NCBI GenBank assembly: GCA_963721115.1
Contig: CAVRIA010000017.1
Span: 62,001 to 126,000, forward strand
Origin: CAVRIA01 sp963721115
GTDB lineage: Bacteria > Desulfobacterota > Binatia > HRBIN30 > CADEER01
DNA length: 64,000 nucleotides
Direction of reading: 5' to 3'
Notes under the pieces: model-generated
Database searches by the model: none
Told to the model about the DNA's origin: nothing
What the model saw: the letters and a program-made list of their open reading frames with translations, nothing else
In this document: positions 1 to 8,597 of the stretch, one piece after another
Position numbering within the stretch: the first letter of the stretch is position 1
Layout of the letters: each line of letters starts with the position of its first letter
Translations under genes and position numbers: made by a program

Positions 1-217
1 CACCGCGCCGGCGCCGGAAAAGAGACGCGCCAGCGCCGCTCCGTCGCGAACGTCGACGGCGGCGCCGCGGGCCTTGGCGCCGTAGCGACGAGGCGGACGC
101 CGACGCCGCGTCGCCGTCGAGGTCCGCCACGATCAGCTCGTCGACGAAGTCGAAGCGCGCGACCGTCGCGGCCGCGTAGCGGCCCATTCCGCCGCTCCCG
201 AGCACGATGACTTTCAC
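1..217 (-). CDS. NAD-binding oxidoreductase, saccharopine dehydrogenase-like, N-terminal part (cut by window edge)
   Basis: From a GTG at 217 the protein reads VKVIVLGSGGMGRYAAATVA, a Rossmann nucleotide-binding start with a GxGGxG loop, followed by an acidic strand end (VADLDGD) typical of saccharopine dehydrogenase-like NAD(P) oxidoreductases. The rest lies beyond base 1. The frame breaks at about 94-97 (minus-strand TCCG). The other frame then continues with RRYGAKARGAAVDVRDGAAL, which fits the family, so this is a one-base consensus disruption and not the end of the gene. The substrate cannot be told from this fragment. Confidence 0.6.
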   Translation of the reverse strand, partial: MKVIVLGSGGMGRYAAATVARFDFVDELIVADLDGDAASASASSLRRQGPRRRRRRSRRSGAGASLFRRRRG

Positions 218-370
218 GAAGAACCTCCCAACTCGATGCGATGAAGATCCCTACCACGAAGGACTGCGAGGTCCACACCCTGCTCCGCGCAGCCCCGCAC
301 GAACAAACCGGCTCCTTGTGATCAAAGGGGAGGTGGAGGCTCCTCGTCCGAGGAAGGCGAGCCCGACGCT

Positions 371-1312
371 TCAAACCCCGCCCTCGCTCGGAGGCGCACC
401 GCCGCCGCCCCGGCGCGACTCGGCCTCGACGAAAACGCGCTTCACGTTCGGGTAAACGCGCTTGATCGCGGCGTCGAGCCGGGCGACGTTCTCCTCGGCC
501 TCGGCCGCGCTGGCGCTGTCGTCGAAGTGGACGCTGATGTTGACCAGGATGAACTCGGGCCCCATGTGCACGGTGAGGACCTCGTTGACGTAGTCGACCA
601 ACTCGAAGGACTGCGCGATGCGTCGGATGCCGCGCACCACCTCGGTGTTGGCGCTCTCGCCGATGAGCAAACCCTTGCTCTCGTAGGCCAGCCAGACCGC
701 CGTCCCGCCGAGAATGAGGCCGATGACGATCGACGCCGCCCCGTCGAAGAGGTGCCGGCCGGTGATCTGATAGAGCGCGACGCCGGCCAGGGCGACGCCG
801 AGACCGAGCATCGCGGCCGAGTCCTCGAACAGCACGGCGAACACGGTGGGATCCTTACCGCGTCGAACCGCCTCGATGTAGCCGTGCCGTCCCTTCATCT
901 GCTTGAACTCGCGGAACGCGAACAGCCACGATGCTCCCTCGAACACGAGGGCGAGGCCGAGCACGACGTAGTTGACGACGAGGTTCTCGATCGGGGTCGG
1001 GTGGAGGATGTGCAGCACCCCTTCGTACGTCGAGATGCCGGCGCCGACGGCAAAGATGAGAATGGCGACGACGAAGCTCCAGAAGTAGATCTCCTTGCCG
1101 TAGCCGAACGGGAACTGCTCGTCGGCAGGCCGCCGGGCGGCGTGCAGGCCGTAGAGCAGCAGAACCTGGTTGCCTGTGTCGACGACCGAGTGAATGCCCT
1201 CGGAGAGCATCGCCGAGCTGCCGGTGGTCAGGGCGGCGACGAACTTGGTGGCCGCGATGAGCGTGTTGCCCGCCATCGCGGCGTAGATGACCTTCTTCGA
1301 CGAGGCGGCCAT
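371..1312 (-). CDS. Cation diffusion facilitator family transporter
   Basis: A 313-residue inner-membrane protein of the CDF family, which exports divalent metals such as Zn, Fe, Mn or Co by proton antiport. Several hydrophobic spans occupy about residues 8-225. The family metal-site signature HSVVDTGNQ is in the second span, and the paired acidic site is seen as FEDSAAMLG. A cytoplasmic C-terminal domain follows from about residue 225 and contains VNEVLTVHMGPEFILVNISV. The sequence resembles the SLC30A9-like subgroup. It has a hydrophilic tail rich in Gly and Pro. It is the last gene of a minus-strand run and has no obvious metal regulator beside it. The transported metal is not predictable. 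Confidence 0.9.
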   Translation of the reverse strand: MAASSKKVIYAAMAGNTLIAATKFVAALTTGSSAMLSEGIHSVVDTGNQVLLLYGLHAARRPADEQFPFGYGKEIYFWSFVVAILIFAVGAGISTYEGVLHILHPTPIENLVVNYVVLGLALVFEGASWLFAFREFKQMKGRHGYIEAVRRGKDPTVFAVLFEDSAAMLGLGVALAGVALYQITGRHLFDGAASIVIGLILGGTAVWLAYESKGLLIGESANTEVVRGIRRIAQSFELVDYVNEVLTVHMGPEFILVNISVHFDDSASAAEAEENVARLDAAIKRVYPNVKRVFVEAESRRGGGGAPPSEGGV

Positions 1313-1358
1313 GCTCGGTGGCGGAGGAGTCCCGCCTCGACTCCTCCGCTCTTCCCTC

Positions 1359-2120
1359 TCAGCCCGCCGAGGCCTTGCGCGCCGCGCTCTTGCGGCCCTT
1401 CGCCCGGGCGCGATCCGCGCCGTACTGCGCTTCCAGGTAGGCGACGATGTCGTCCGACTCGTACATCTCCCGCTTCGTGTTCGGATCGACCAGATAGGGC
1501 ACCATCACCTTGCCGCCGCGTTCGGCGAGCTCGGCGCGCTTCGGGCTGCCCTTCGGCAGGTTGCGCACGACGTACTCGAGGTCGAGCTCGGTCAACGCCT
1601 CGCGTACCTTGCGGCAGTAGGGTGAGCCCTCCATGTTGTACAGCAACAGCCGCTCGCGCGCGCCGCCCGCCGTGGACCGGCAGCGCGTCCCGCGGGCCAG
1701 ACGGACGCCGCTGACGAGAGCGGAGCTGAGGTCGTCCAACACGGCGGGGACCGGCAAGCGCCAGCCGGCGCGCCGGCCCGCTCCATAGGTCTCGTTCAGG
1801 TAGGCGATGATGTCGTCCGACTCGTACAGACGCGTGCCGGTGTTGCGGTCGATCAGATAGGGCACCTGTACCTTGCCGCCGAGCTTCTCGAGCGCGGCGC
1901 GGCGCGGACTGCCGTGCGCCACCGGATGCGCGACGTAGTCGAGGTCGAGCTCGCACAGCACCTCGCGCACCTTGCGGCAGTACGGACAGCCTTCGTAGTC
2001 GTAGAGCTCCAGCAGGTGCTCGATCTCGGGGCGCTGGTCGGCCGTCACCCGCGGGTTGAGACCCCGTCCCAGTCGCACCACCGTCGCCGCGAAAGACGAC
2101 AGATCGTTCGTCAGACTCAT
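1359..2120 (-). CDS. Protein with two tandem glutathione S-transferase N-terminal (glutaredoxin-like) domains
   Basis: A 253-residue protein made of two homologous thioredoxin-fold modules. The first, about residues 36-110, has the dithiol motif CPYCRKVRE and ends in YESDDIIAYLNETYG. The second, about 155-230, has SPYCRKVRE (first Cys replaced by Ser) and ends in YESDDIVAYLEAQYG. Both keep the cis-proline segment (VPYL). No all-alpha GST C-terminal domain is present, so this is a double-glutaredoxin-like protein and not a classical GST. It probably handles thiol-disulfide or glutathione chemistry in the cytoplasm. The C-terminal tail is Lys/Arg/Ala-rich. It sits 46 nt upstream of the CDF gene on the same strand. 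Confidence 0.85.
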   Translation of the reverse strand: MSLTNDLSSFAATVVRLGRGLNPRVTADQRPEIEHLLELYDYEGCPYCRKVREVLCELDLDYVAHPVAHGSPRRAALEKLGGKVQVPYLIDRNTGTRLYESDDIIAYLNETYGAGRRAGWRLPVPAVLDDLSSALVSGVRLARGTRCRSTAGGARERLLLYNMEGSPYCRKVREALTELDLEYVVRNLPKGSPKRAELAERGGKVMVPYLVDPNTKREMYESDDIVAYLEAQYGADRARAKGRKSAARKASAG

Positions 2121-2299
2121 GGTCGCTCCTCCCGCGCCACACTACAGCTCCGCCGCGACGACGGGAAGACGGCCCGGAAACGCACGACGCCGCGATTCTC
2201 CCCGCACGTGCCTTGAGCGCGGCGCGCCAGGGTGGGAAAATGCCGGCAGACCAGGCTTCCTGGCCACCACGCAGCGGAGCGCCGCGAAAGGGAGGTGCA

Positions 2300-2731
2300 A
2301 TGGACACCGTTCGGGATGTACTGGCCCGCAAGGGCAGTCACGTGTGGTCGGTCGAGCCGGGAACGACGGTGCTCGACACGTTGAAGCTGCTGGCCGAGAA
2401 GGACGTCGGCGCCGTGCTCGTCTGCGAAGGGGGCCGGCCGGTCGGGGTCTTCTCCGAGCGCGACTACGCCCGGCAGGTGATCCTCAAGGGCAAGGCGTCG
2501 AAGGACACGCCGGTGCGCGAGGTGATGACCGGCAAGGTCGTGTTCGTCGCTCCCGACCGAACCGTCGAGGACTGCATGGCGATCATGACCGACAGGCGCA
2601 TCCGTCACCTGCCGGTGCTCGAGGAAGGAAAGCTCATCGGCCTGGTCTCCATCGGCGACGTGGTCAAGGCGATCCTCTCCGAGAAGCAGTTCCTCATCGA
2701 GCAGCTCGAGGCGTATATCACCAGCGGGTGA
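2300..2731 (+). CDS. CBS domain-pair protein
   Basis: A 143-residue protein consisting of a Bateman module. The first CBS motif is at about residues 12-60 (TTVLDTLKLLAEKDVGAVLV, then PVGVFSERDYAR). The second is at about 75-125 (TVEDCMAIMTDRRIRHLPVL, then LIGLVSIGDVVK). Stand-alone CBS pairs bind adenine nucleotides and act as energy or redox sensors. The ATG at 2300 is chosen because a strong Shine-Dalgarno (GGAGGT, 2291-2296) sits just upstream; a longer in-frame start at 2213 lacks this support and adds non-family residues. It is transcribed divergently from the double GST-domain gene. Confidence 0.92.
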   Translation: MDTVRDVLARKGSHVWSVEPGTTVLDTLKLLAEKDVGAVLVCEGGRPVGVFSERDYARQVILKGKASKDTPVREVMTGKVVFVAPDRTVEDCMAIMTDRRIRHLPVLEEGKLIGLVSIGDVVKAILSEKQFLIEQLEAYITSG

Positions 2732-2743
2732 GGGCGCCGGCCG

Positions 2744-4687
2744 CTACCAGCCGCCGCCGCCACCACCACCACCGCCGCCGCCCGACGAGCCGCCGCCCGA
2801 CGAGCCGCCACCGCCGCTGCTCGAGCCGGGGGCCGTGGCCGACGAGGCGATGGCGCTCGAGAACGACGACCCCATGGAGGAAGCGAACCCGGCGGCGCCG
2901 AGGCTGCTCCAGGCGCTGCCTCGGTACCAGGCGGGCTGGTAGCCGCCCTCGGACCGGCCCGCCGCGGCGAGCACGTCGGAAAACTTCTCGGACCACTCGT
3001 TCTCGACCCCGAGCGCCAGCGCGTACGGCAGCAGCTTCTCGAACAGCTCGGGTGTCCGCGGCGGCGACTGGACCTGCGCGAGGCGGTCCCCCTCCGCCGT
3101 CGCGAGGTACATCCGGAAGCCCTCGATCTGGTCCATCAGCGCGCGCCCGGCGCGCGTCGGCCGCTTGAGGAGATCGAAGAAGAGGAAGTTGCTGCCGATC
3201 AGGACGAGCAGGAGAACGGGCATCCACACCGACGACATCCGCGCCATGAAGTAGAGCCCCATCGCCTCGCCGCCGACGAAGGGGAGCGAGAAGGCGGTGA
3301 TGAACAACGCCGCGCCCCAGGTGCCGATCTTCGAGAGCGGACTGAGTCCGGGGCGCAGGGCGGCGCTCCACGCCTGCACCACTCCGCGCAGCAGCGCGAA
3401 CACGCCGAAGGTCCAGCCGGAGAGCCAGATCAGGATGAAGACGAGGGGCCCGACCTGCTCGCTCGGCCCGCCCAGAGCCGCCGCGATCACCGCGAGGACG
3501 GACAGCACCATGCCGGGAATCACCCAGCGCCGGTTGGCGACGAACATCTTGCCCTCGTACTGCAGCTTCAGCGCCTCGCGCAGCGAGGAGATCGCCTTTT
3601 GAATCGTCGTGTGATGCGCGTTCGTGAGCTTCAGCCGCTCTCCGGTGAGAAGGCTCGCCGCCGCTCGCCTCTCGTCGAGCGAGAGGGCGGAGCGGTCGTC
3701 GGACAGCCGGACGAGCGTGTACTCGCCGTCCTCCTCATCGATGCGCAGGACACCCTTCACCGCCATGTCGAGGACCGCCGCCGTGAAACAGCGCTTGTCG
3801 TAGCCCATCTCCAGCGCGTAGCGGACGCAGGCGGGAGCCATCTTCAGCGGCGGCTCGAACAGCGGAATGATCGTTCCCCGCCGCGGGTCGCGCCCGACCA
3901 GAAGCCAGGCGATCGCGTAGTAGAGAAGAACGGCGAGCAAGCCGCCGGCCCCGACGAACAGCCCCGCGTTGGACCTTCGGAAGGCCTCCCACTTCTCCTC
4001 CCGCGTCGGCTCGTGGACGAAACCCTTCGGAAAGTCGACGACGATGGTCAGCCCCTGCCGGGCTTCGAGCGGCACGGTCGTTTCGAAGTGGGCGTCGCCG
4101 CCGCGTGGATCGATCGACGACCGGTAGCCGCGGTCGCGCGCCCCCTGGAAGCCGGTGTACGCTTCCAGGTGGACGCGGTCGCGCGGCACGGCTTCGGGAA
4201 GGACGACCGTCGCCGAAGCGTGCTCGATCGGGAGCTCCCAGCCGTTGCCGGTGACGTTCCAGTACAGCTCGTCATGGTCGGCGAAGAAGCCGATCTGGCG
4301 GCTCGTGGTGTAGACGAGCACGAAGGTGTGGACGCCGTGCGGGAGCATGGTGTCGGAACGGCCGATGTAGACGCGCACGCCGTTCTCCCGGCGCTCCGTG
4401 TGGTACGCCTCGCTGGAGCCGTCGCGCAGGACGCGCACCACCTGGAAGGGCACCTCGACGCGCGTCCCGAGCGGTCCGTCGTAGATGGTCGGGAAGTCGC
4501 GGTAGATGCCGCGCTTGATCTTTTCGCCCGCGGCGTAGGCGGTGATGGTCTCGACCACGGTCATCGATCCGCTCTCGGCCACGACGATGCGGCTGTCGAA
4601 GTCGAGAATGCGCTCGGGCTGCGCGGCGGCGGGCGCAGCGAGCGCCGCCGCCAGCGCCGCCGCTCCCAGCAAGGCGACGAATCTCAT
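2744..4687 (-). CDS. DUF2207 domain-containing membrane protein with Ser/Gly-rich tail
   Basis: A 647-residue predicted membrane protein. It has a signal peptide (MRFVALLGAAALAAALAAPA) and an extracytoplasmic DUF2207 beta-domain (about residues 24-230, including ERILDFDSRIVV and the RGIYRDFP segment). Transmembrane helices lie near 240 and between about 400 and 520. The cytoplasmic region contains EGFRMYLATAE, and the C-terminus is extremely rich in Gly and Ser, ending in a poly-Gly run and Trp. This architecture is usual for DUF2207 proteins found beside LemA. The function is not known; an envelope role is inferred. The ATG at 4687 overlaps the stop of lemA (ATGA), so the two are translationally coupled. 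Confidence 0.88.
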   Translation of the reverse strand: MRFVALLGAAALAAALAAPAAAQPERILDFDSRIVVAESGSMTVVETITAYAAGEKIKRGIYRDFPTIYDGPLGTRVEVPFQVVRVLRDGSSEAYHTERRENGVRVYIGRSDTMLPHGVHTFVLVYTTSRQIGFFADHDELYWNVTGNGWELPIEHASATVVLPEAVPRDRVHLEAYTGFQGARDRGYRSSIDPRGGDAHFETTVPLEARQGLTIVVDFPKGFVHEPTREEKWEAFRRSNAGLFVGAGGLLAVLLYYAIAWLLVGRDPRRGTIIPLFEPPLKMAPACVRYALEMGYDKRCFTAAVLDMAVKGVLRIDEEDGEYTLVRLSDDRSALSLDERRAAASLLTGERLKLTNAHHTTIQKAISSLREALKLQYEGKMFVANRRWVIPGMVLSVLAVIAAALGGPSEQVGPLVFILIWLSGWTFGVFALLRGVVQAWSAALRPGLSPLSKIGTWGAALFITAFSLPFVGGEAMGLYFMARMSSVWMPVLLLVLIGSNFLFFDLLKRPTRAGRALMDQIEGFRMYLATAEGDRLAQVQSPPRTPELFEKLLPYALALGVENEWSEKFSDVLAAAGRSEGGYQPAWYRGSAWSSLGAAGFASSMGSSFSSAIASSATAPGSSSGGGGSSGGGSSGGGGGGGGGGGW

Positions 4688-5244
4688 GTGTGGATCTCCA
4701 CGTTCGGGACCTGGCGCTGGGTGGCCGTTTCGATCTGAAAGAACGGGCGCCCGGTGAAGCCGAACGCCCTGGCCACCAGATTGGACGGGAACTGCTCCGC
4801 CGCCGTGTTGTAGTCGCGGACGGTGCCGTTGTAGTAGCGGCGCGCCATCTGCAGCTGGTCTTCGATCTCGACCAGCTGGTCCTGCAGAGCGAGGAAGCTG
4901 CGGTTGGCCATCAGCTGCGGGTAGGCCTCCGCCACTGCGAGGACGCTCTTCAAGCGGCCCGTCAGGGCGTTCTCCCGGTCCTGCAGCTCGACGGTCGGCC
5001 GGTCCGGCCTCGATTCCGCACGCAGGCGGGTGACGTCCTCCAGCACACCCCTCTCGAAGGTGGCATACGAGCGCACCGCCTCGACCAGGTTGGGAACCAG
5101 GTCGTGGCGGCGCTCGAGCTGCACGTCGATGCCGCTCCACGCCTCGCGCACCAGGTTGCCGAGCCGCACCAGGCGATTGAACGCATAGGCGACCGAGGCA
5201 ACGAAGAGCAGGGTGCCCGCGCCGAGCAGGACGGACGTGGTCAT
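4684..5244 (-). CDS. lemA: LemA family protein
   Basis: A 186-residue LemA protein. It has one N-terminal transmembrane helix (about residues 4-22) followed by a helical cytoplasmic domain with family hallmarks: AWSGIDVQLERRHDLVPNLV, AVRSYATFE, then QLVEIEDQLQMARRYYNGTV and FPSNLVARAFGF. LemA proteins are widespread helical-bundle membrane proteins of unclear biochemical function, often paired with DUF2207 or TPM-domain partners. Here it is the first gene of a two-gene operon with the DUF2207 gene, overlapping by 4 nt. It is transcribed divergently from the DUF3617 gene. Confidence 0.95.
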   Translation of the reverse strand: MTTSVLLGAGTLLFVASVAYAFNRLVRLGNLVREAWSGIDVQLERRHDLVPNLVEAVRSYATFERGVLEDVTRLRAESRPDRPTVELQDRENALTGRLKSVLAVAEAYPQLMANRSFLALQDQLVEIEDQLQMARRYYNGTVRDYNTAAEQFPSNLVARAFGFTGRPFFQIETATQRQVPNVEIHT

Positions 5245-5420
5245 CGAGGCGCGTCCTTATCAGCCGCAGGCGCCGCCGAACAGCGAAGCAGCTACCCTGG
5301 TATCAGCAGAGCAAAGCCGGAGGTCGCGCCGGGATTGCAAGCGAGCGCGTGCTCCTCCACAGTGCTCGCTCCATTCGAGAAGCCCGGCCCTGCGGGCGAG
5401 TCGTTCAGAGGGAGGATGCG

Positions 5421-5849
5421 ATGCGAGGAATTTGTCGGACGTCGGTCGCCTGCACTGCGATCCTGTTGGCAAGCGGTACGGCGTTCGCGGGTGGTTTCAA
5501 GCTGAAGCCCGGCAAGTGGCAGTTCATCACCACGACCAAGGCGCCGATGATGGCCGAGCCCCAGTCCAAGACGGATACCAGGTGCATCACCGAAAAGGAG
5601 GGAGACCCTCTCGCGGAGATGACGAAGAGCGACAAGTGCAAGGTCACGCACCGGACCGAGACCGCCGACTCGCTGAAGTGGGAGATGGAGTGCACCGAAA
5701 AGGGCAGCCCGCCGATGAAGGCGCACGGCAAGATGATCTCCAAGGGCGACAGCGTCGACGGCACGATGGAGATGACCATGCCCGTGGCCGGCCACGAGCT
5801 GAACATGGGAACGACGTGGAAGGGGAAACGGCTCGGCGCCTGCGATTGA
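5421..5849 (+). CDS. DUF3617-family periplasmic protein
   Basis: A 142-residue secreted protein. The signal peptide is about residues 1-23 (SVACTAILLASGTAFA), followed by the opening GGFKLKPGKWQFITTTK typical of DUF3617. Conserved cysteines are at CITEKEGD, DKCKVTHR, EMECTEKG and GACD, which suggests two disulfides. The family is common in proteobacterial periplasms and its function is unknown. The ATG at 5421 has a good ribosome-binding site (GGAGG, 5411-5415); an upstream in-frame ATG at 5349 would bury the signal peptide. It ends 8 nt before the convergent GH5-like gene, with no clear terminator between them. Confidence 0.85.
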   Translation: MRGICRTSVACTAILLASGTAFAGGFKLKPGKWQFITTTKAPMMAEPQSKTDTRCITEKEGDPLAEMTKSDKCKVTHRTETADSLKWEMECTEKGSPPMKAHGKMISKGDSVDGTMEMTMPVAGHELNMGTTWKGKRLGACD

Positions 5850-5856
5850 TCGCGAC

Positions 5857-7563
5857 TCACGGCGACGTCGCGAGCGACCAATCGCCCCCCGCCGCGCGCG
5901 CGGTCAGAAGAAAATTCCCGCCGGCGGCCGGGGTCAGACGGACTGCGTCCAGACCGGTGGCGACAAGGGACGGCGTCCCGTTCTGCGCCGCCGGGTAGAA
6001 GGCGACGAGCTCCGCCCCGGCGGGCGCGCCGGTGCCGCTCGCCTGAAAGCGGCCGCTGGCCTCGTCGTAGCTGGCCGCCGCCAGCCGCCCCGGGGCGGTG
6101 CGGACGTAGGCACGCGTGAGCTGGTGGACCAGGGCCTCGCGCATTCCCAGGACCGTGTTGGTGGTGCAGTCGACCTCGAACTCGCCCCACGGATAGGGAA
6201 CGCGCCCGGCGCGAATGTCGCCGACCTTGTGCGGATCGCCGCAGGACTCGCGCCAGGTCCACAGCGTGGCGCTGATGCCGAGCTGGTCCTGCAGGTCCTG
6301 GTGGTGGATGAAGTAGCCGTCCGCCGGATCCTCGGCCCGATGCGGATCGGTGCCCCATTCGCCCGACAGCACCGGCGCCCCTCCGAGCTGCCGCGCCTCG
6401 TCTAGCGCGACCTCGAAGGCGTGCTCGGTGATCGGTCCGCCGTTGAACCCGCCGGTGTAGACGTGCGGCGCGTAGACGACGTCGCGATCGCGGGCGAAGT
6501 CCGGCGGGGCGCCCTGGCCGAGAGCCGACCACAGCGCCGACGGCTCGAACAGAACGAGCCGGCTCGGTCCGCCCGCCGCCTGCTCCGCGGCGCGGATCTC
6601 GGCGATCGCCTGCGAGTACAGCTCCGCCAGCGCCCGCTGCTGGGCCGGCGTGAAGGCGTTCGGCTCGTTCATGAGGTCGTAGCCGGCAACGCCCGGCTCG
6701 GCGGCGAAGAAGCCGGCGACGTGCCCGAGCATGCGCGCGTAGCGGGTGCGGATGCCGACCTCGCCGGGGCCCGGTGCGTCGTCCCAGAACGCCTGAAAGG
6801 CGGCGAGCACGGCCGTGCTGGTCTCGCGAATTCCGGCAGTCGCACAGCGCGCGGCACCGCCGTCCAGCGTCGCCCACCCGGGAGCGCCGTCCCAGCCGAG
6901 GGCCGGCTGCGTCCCCGCCGGGCACGGCTCGCCGGGAGGGGCGGCCAGCGTCGCGCCCCAGGCGTCCTGATGCAGGTCGATGATGCTGTAGATGCCGCGC
7001 GCGGCGAGGACGCGGACCGCCGCTCGGGCCGCGGCGAGGTAGTCGTCGTCGTAGCTCCCCGGCGCGGGCTCCACCCGCGACCACGACAGGAGGAGGCGAA
7101 CCGCGTCCCACCCGATCGCGGCCATGGCGTCGGCGTCCGCCTCGGTGAACGGGAAGGTGACGGCGAGATCCGTTCCCTTCCAGTAGTTCACCAGGGCGTT
7201 GACGTTGACGCCGCGCAGCAGCACCTCGCGCCCCTCGCCGTCGACGATGCGACCGCGTCCGGCGGCATTGGGCTCGGCGTGCAGGGCGGGGAGCCGCAGC
7301 GGGTTTTCGGTCGGCGTCGCGGTGGGCGTGTCGGGCCGCGTCGCCGTAGGCGTCGACGTCGGGACGGGGGAAGCGGTCGCGGTGGCACTCGGGGAGGAGG
7401 TGCTCGTGGAGGCGGGGGTTGCGGTCGCCGTCGCCGTGGGCGTCGGTACGGCCGCGCCCTGGTTGTCGTCGCCGCAGCCCGACGCGGCGACGGCGAGAAG
7501 CACGGCGGCGACGACGAGCAGCCGCCGGTTGATCTCGCGGGAGGCCCGCTTCGCGCGCGTCAT
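5857..7563 (-). CDS. Glycoside hydrolase family 5-like lipoprotein (endoglycoceramidase type)
   Basis: A 568-residue predicted lipoprotein with lipobox VAASGC (Cys30), then a Pro/Thr/Ser-rich linker (about residues 38-90) and a GH5-type TIM barrel. The barrel shows LRGVNVNALVNYWKG, DAVRLLLSWSRVEP, IYSIIDLHQDAWG, the acid/base motif YDLMNEP (Glu300) and the nucleophile motif VLSGEWG (Glu402). The DLHQD and LMNEP pattern resembles endoglycosylceramidases more than cellulases. A small beta-domain (about 490-568) ends the protein, as in that subgroup. It probably hydrolyses a glycolipid or glucan outside the inner membrane; substrate is inferred. The linker style matches the two repeat proteins downstream. 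Confidence 0.87.
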   Translation of the reverse strand: MTRAKRASREINRRLLVVAAVLLAVAASGCGDDNQGAAVPTPTATATATPASTSTSSPSATATASPVPTSTPTATRPDTPTATPTENPLRLPALHAEPNAAGRGRIVDGEGREVLLRGVNVNALVNYWKGTDLAVTFPFTEADADAMAAIGWDAVRLLLSWSRVEPAPGSYDDDYLAAARAAVRVLAARGIYSIIDLHQDAWGATLAAPPGEPCPAGTQPALGWDGAPGWATLDGGAARCATAGIRETSTAVLAAFQAFWDDAPGPGEVGIRTRYARMLGHVAGFFAAEPGVAGYDLMNEPNAFTPAQQRALAELYSQAIAEIRAAEQAAGGPSRLVLFEPSALWSALGQGAPPDFARDRDVVYAPHVYTGGFNGGPITEHAFEVALDEARQLGGAPVLSGEWGTDPHRAEDPADGYFIHHQDLQDQLGISATLWTWRESCGDPHKVGDIRAGRVPYPWGEFEVDCTTNTVLGMREALVHQLTRAYVRTAPGRLAAASYDEASGRFQASGTGAPAGAELVAFYPAAQNGTPSLVATGLDAVRLTPAAGGNFLLTARAAGGDWSLATSP

Positions 7564-7655
7564 GCAGCGGCCCTACCGCCGCAACCCCGTCCCGTGCAAG
7601 GGCTCAGCCAACCGGCGCTTGACGCGGCTGGACACGCGAGCAAGGATCGCCGGCC

Positions 7656-8543
7656 ATGCCAAACGTGAGAGCGAATGGAATCCGCATCGAGTACGACACC
7701 TTCGGCAAGCCCGGCGACGAGCCTCTGCTGCTCGTCATGGGACTGGGCGGACAGATGATTCTCTGGCACGAGGAGTTCTGCGGGCGGCTGGCGGAGAGCG
7801 GCCACTACGTGATCCGCTTCGACAACCGCGACGTCGGTCTGTCGACGAAGCTCGACGAGGCGGGCATCCCCGATATCTTCGGGATCCTGCAGGCGGTGGC
7901 GAGCGGCGGGCCGGTGCGCGTGCCCTACACTCTCGACGACATGGCCGACGACGCGGCCGGCCTGCTCGACGCGTTGGGCATCGACCGCGCGCACGTGTGC
8001 GGGGCCTCGATGGGCGGCATGATCGCGCAGACGATCGCCATCCGCCATCCCGATCGCGTGCGCAGCCTGGTGTCCATCATGTCGACGACCGGGCATCGGG
8101 ACCTGCCGCAGGCGAAGCCGGAGGTGTTCTCGCTCCTCGTCACCCCCTCGCCCGCCGATCGCGCCGGATTCGTCGACCACTCGGTCGTCCTCTGGCGCGC
8201 CATCGGCAGCCCCGGCTTCCCCTTCGACGAGGAGATGATCCGGGAGCGCTCCGCGCGCACTTACGACCGCTGCTTCCACCCCGCCGGCTCCGCCCGCCAG
8301 CTGGCGGCGATCCTGGCGCACGGCAGCCGCCGCGAAGCGCTGCGCGGGGTAAAGGTCCCCGCCTTGGTGATCCACGGCGCCGACGACCCGTTGGTTCCGG
8401 TGGAGGGCGGAAAGGACACCGCCGCCGCCATCCCGGGCGCCGAGCTGATGATCGTCGAGGGCATGGGTCACGACAACCCGCGCCCGATCTGGCCGCGGGT
8501 GGTCGGCGCCATCACCGACCTAACCCGGCGCGCCCGCCGCTGA
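7656..8543 (+). CDS. Alpha/beta hydrolase
   Basis: A 295-residue alpha/beta-hydrolase. The N-terminus (VRANGIRIEYDTFGKPGDEP) leads into the oxyanion segment VMGLGGQM. The nucleophile elbow is GASMGG (Ser118), the acid lies in HGADDPLVPVEGG and the catalytic His in EGMGHDNP. The sequence resembles the proline iminopeptidase/haloperoxidase-like hydrolases that hydrolyse esters or lactones. The precise substrate is unknown. It is divergent from the GH5-like gene with a 92-nt gap, and it is followed by a bidirectional hairpin. Confidence 0.9.
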   Translation: MPNVRANGIRIEYDTFGKPGDEPLLLVMGLGGQMILWHEEFCGRLAESGHYVIRFDNRDVGLSTKLDEAGIPDIFGILQAVASGGPVRVPYTLDDMADDAAGLLDALGIDRAHVCGASMGGMIAQTIAIRHPDRVRSLVSIMSTTGHRDLPQAKPEVFSLLVTPSPADRAGFVDHSVVLWRAIGSPGFPFDEEMIRERSARTYDRCFHPAGSARQLAAILAHGSRREALRGVKVPALVIHGADDPLVPVEGGKDTAAAIPGAELMIVEGMGHDNPRPIWPRVVGAITDLTRRARR

Positions 8544-8556
8544 CGGAAAGAGGGCC

Positions 8557-8586
8557 GAGGGGCGGTCGCGCGCGCAACCGCCCCTC
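8557..8586. terminator. Bidirectional hairpin between convergent genes
   Basis: A perfect 10-bp stem (GAGGGGCGGT at 8557-8566, ACCGCCCCTC at 8577-8586) with a 10-nt CG loop lies between the alpha/beta hydrolase (plus strand) and repeat protein 1 (minus strand). There is no long U-tract on either side, so it may be a weak or Rho-assisted terminator. Confidence 0.6.
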
Positions 8587-8597
8587 CGTCCCGGTTC

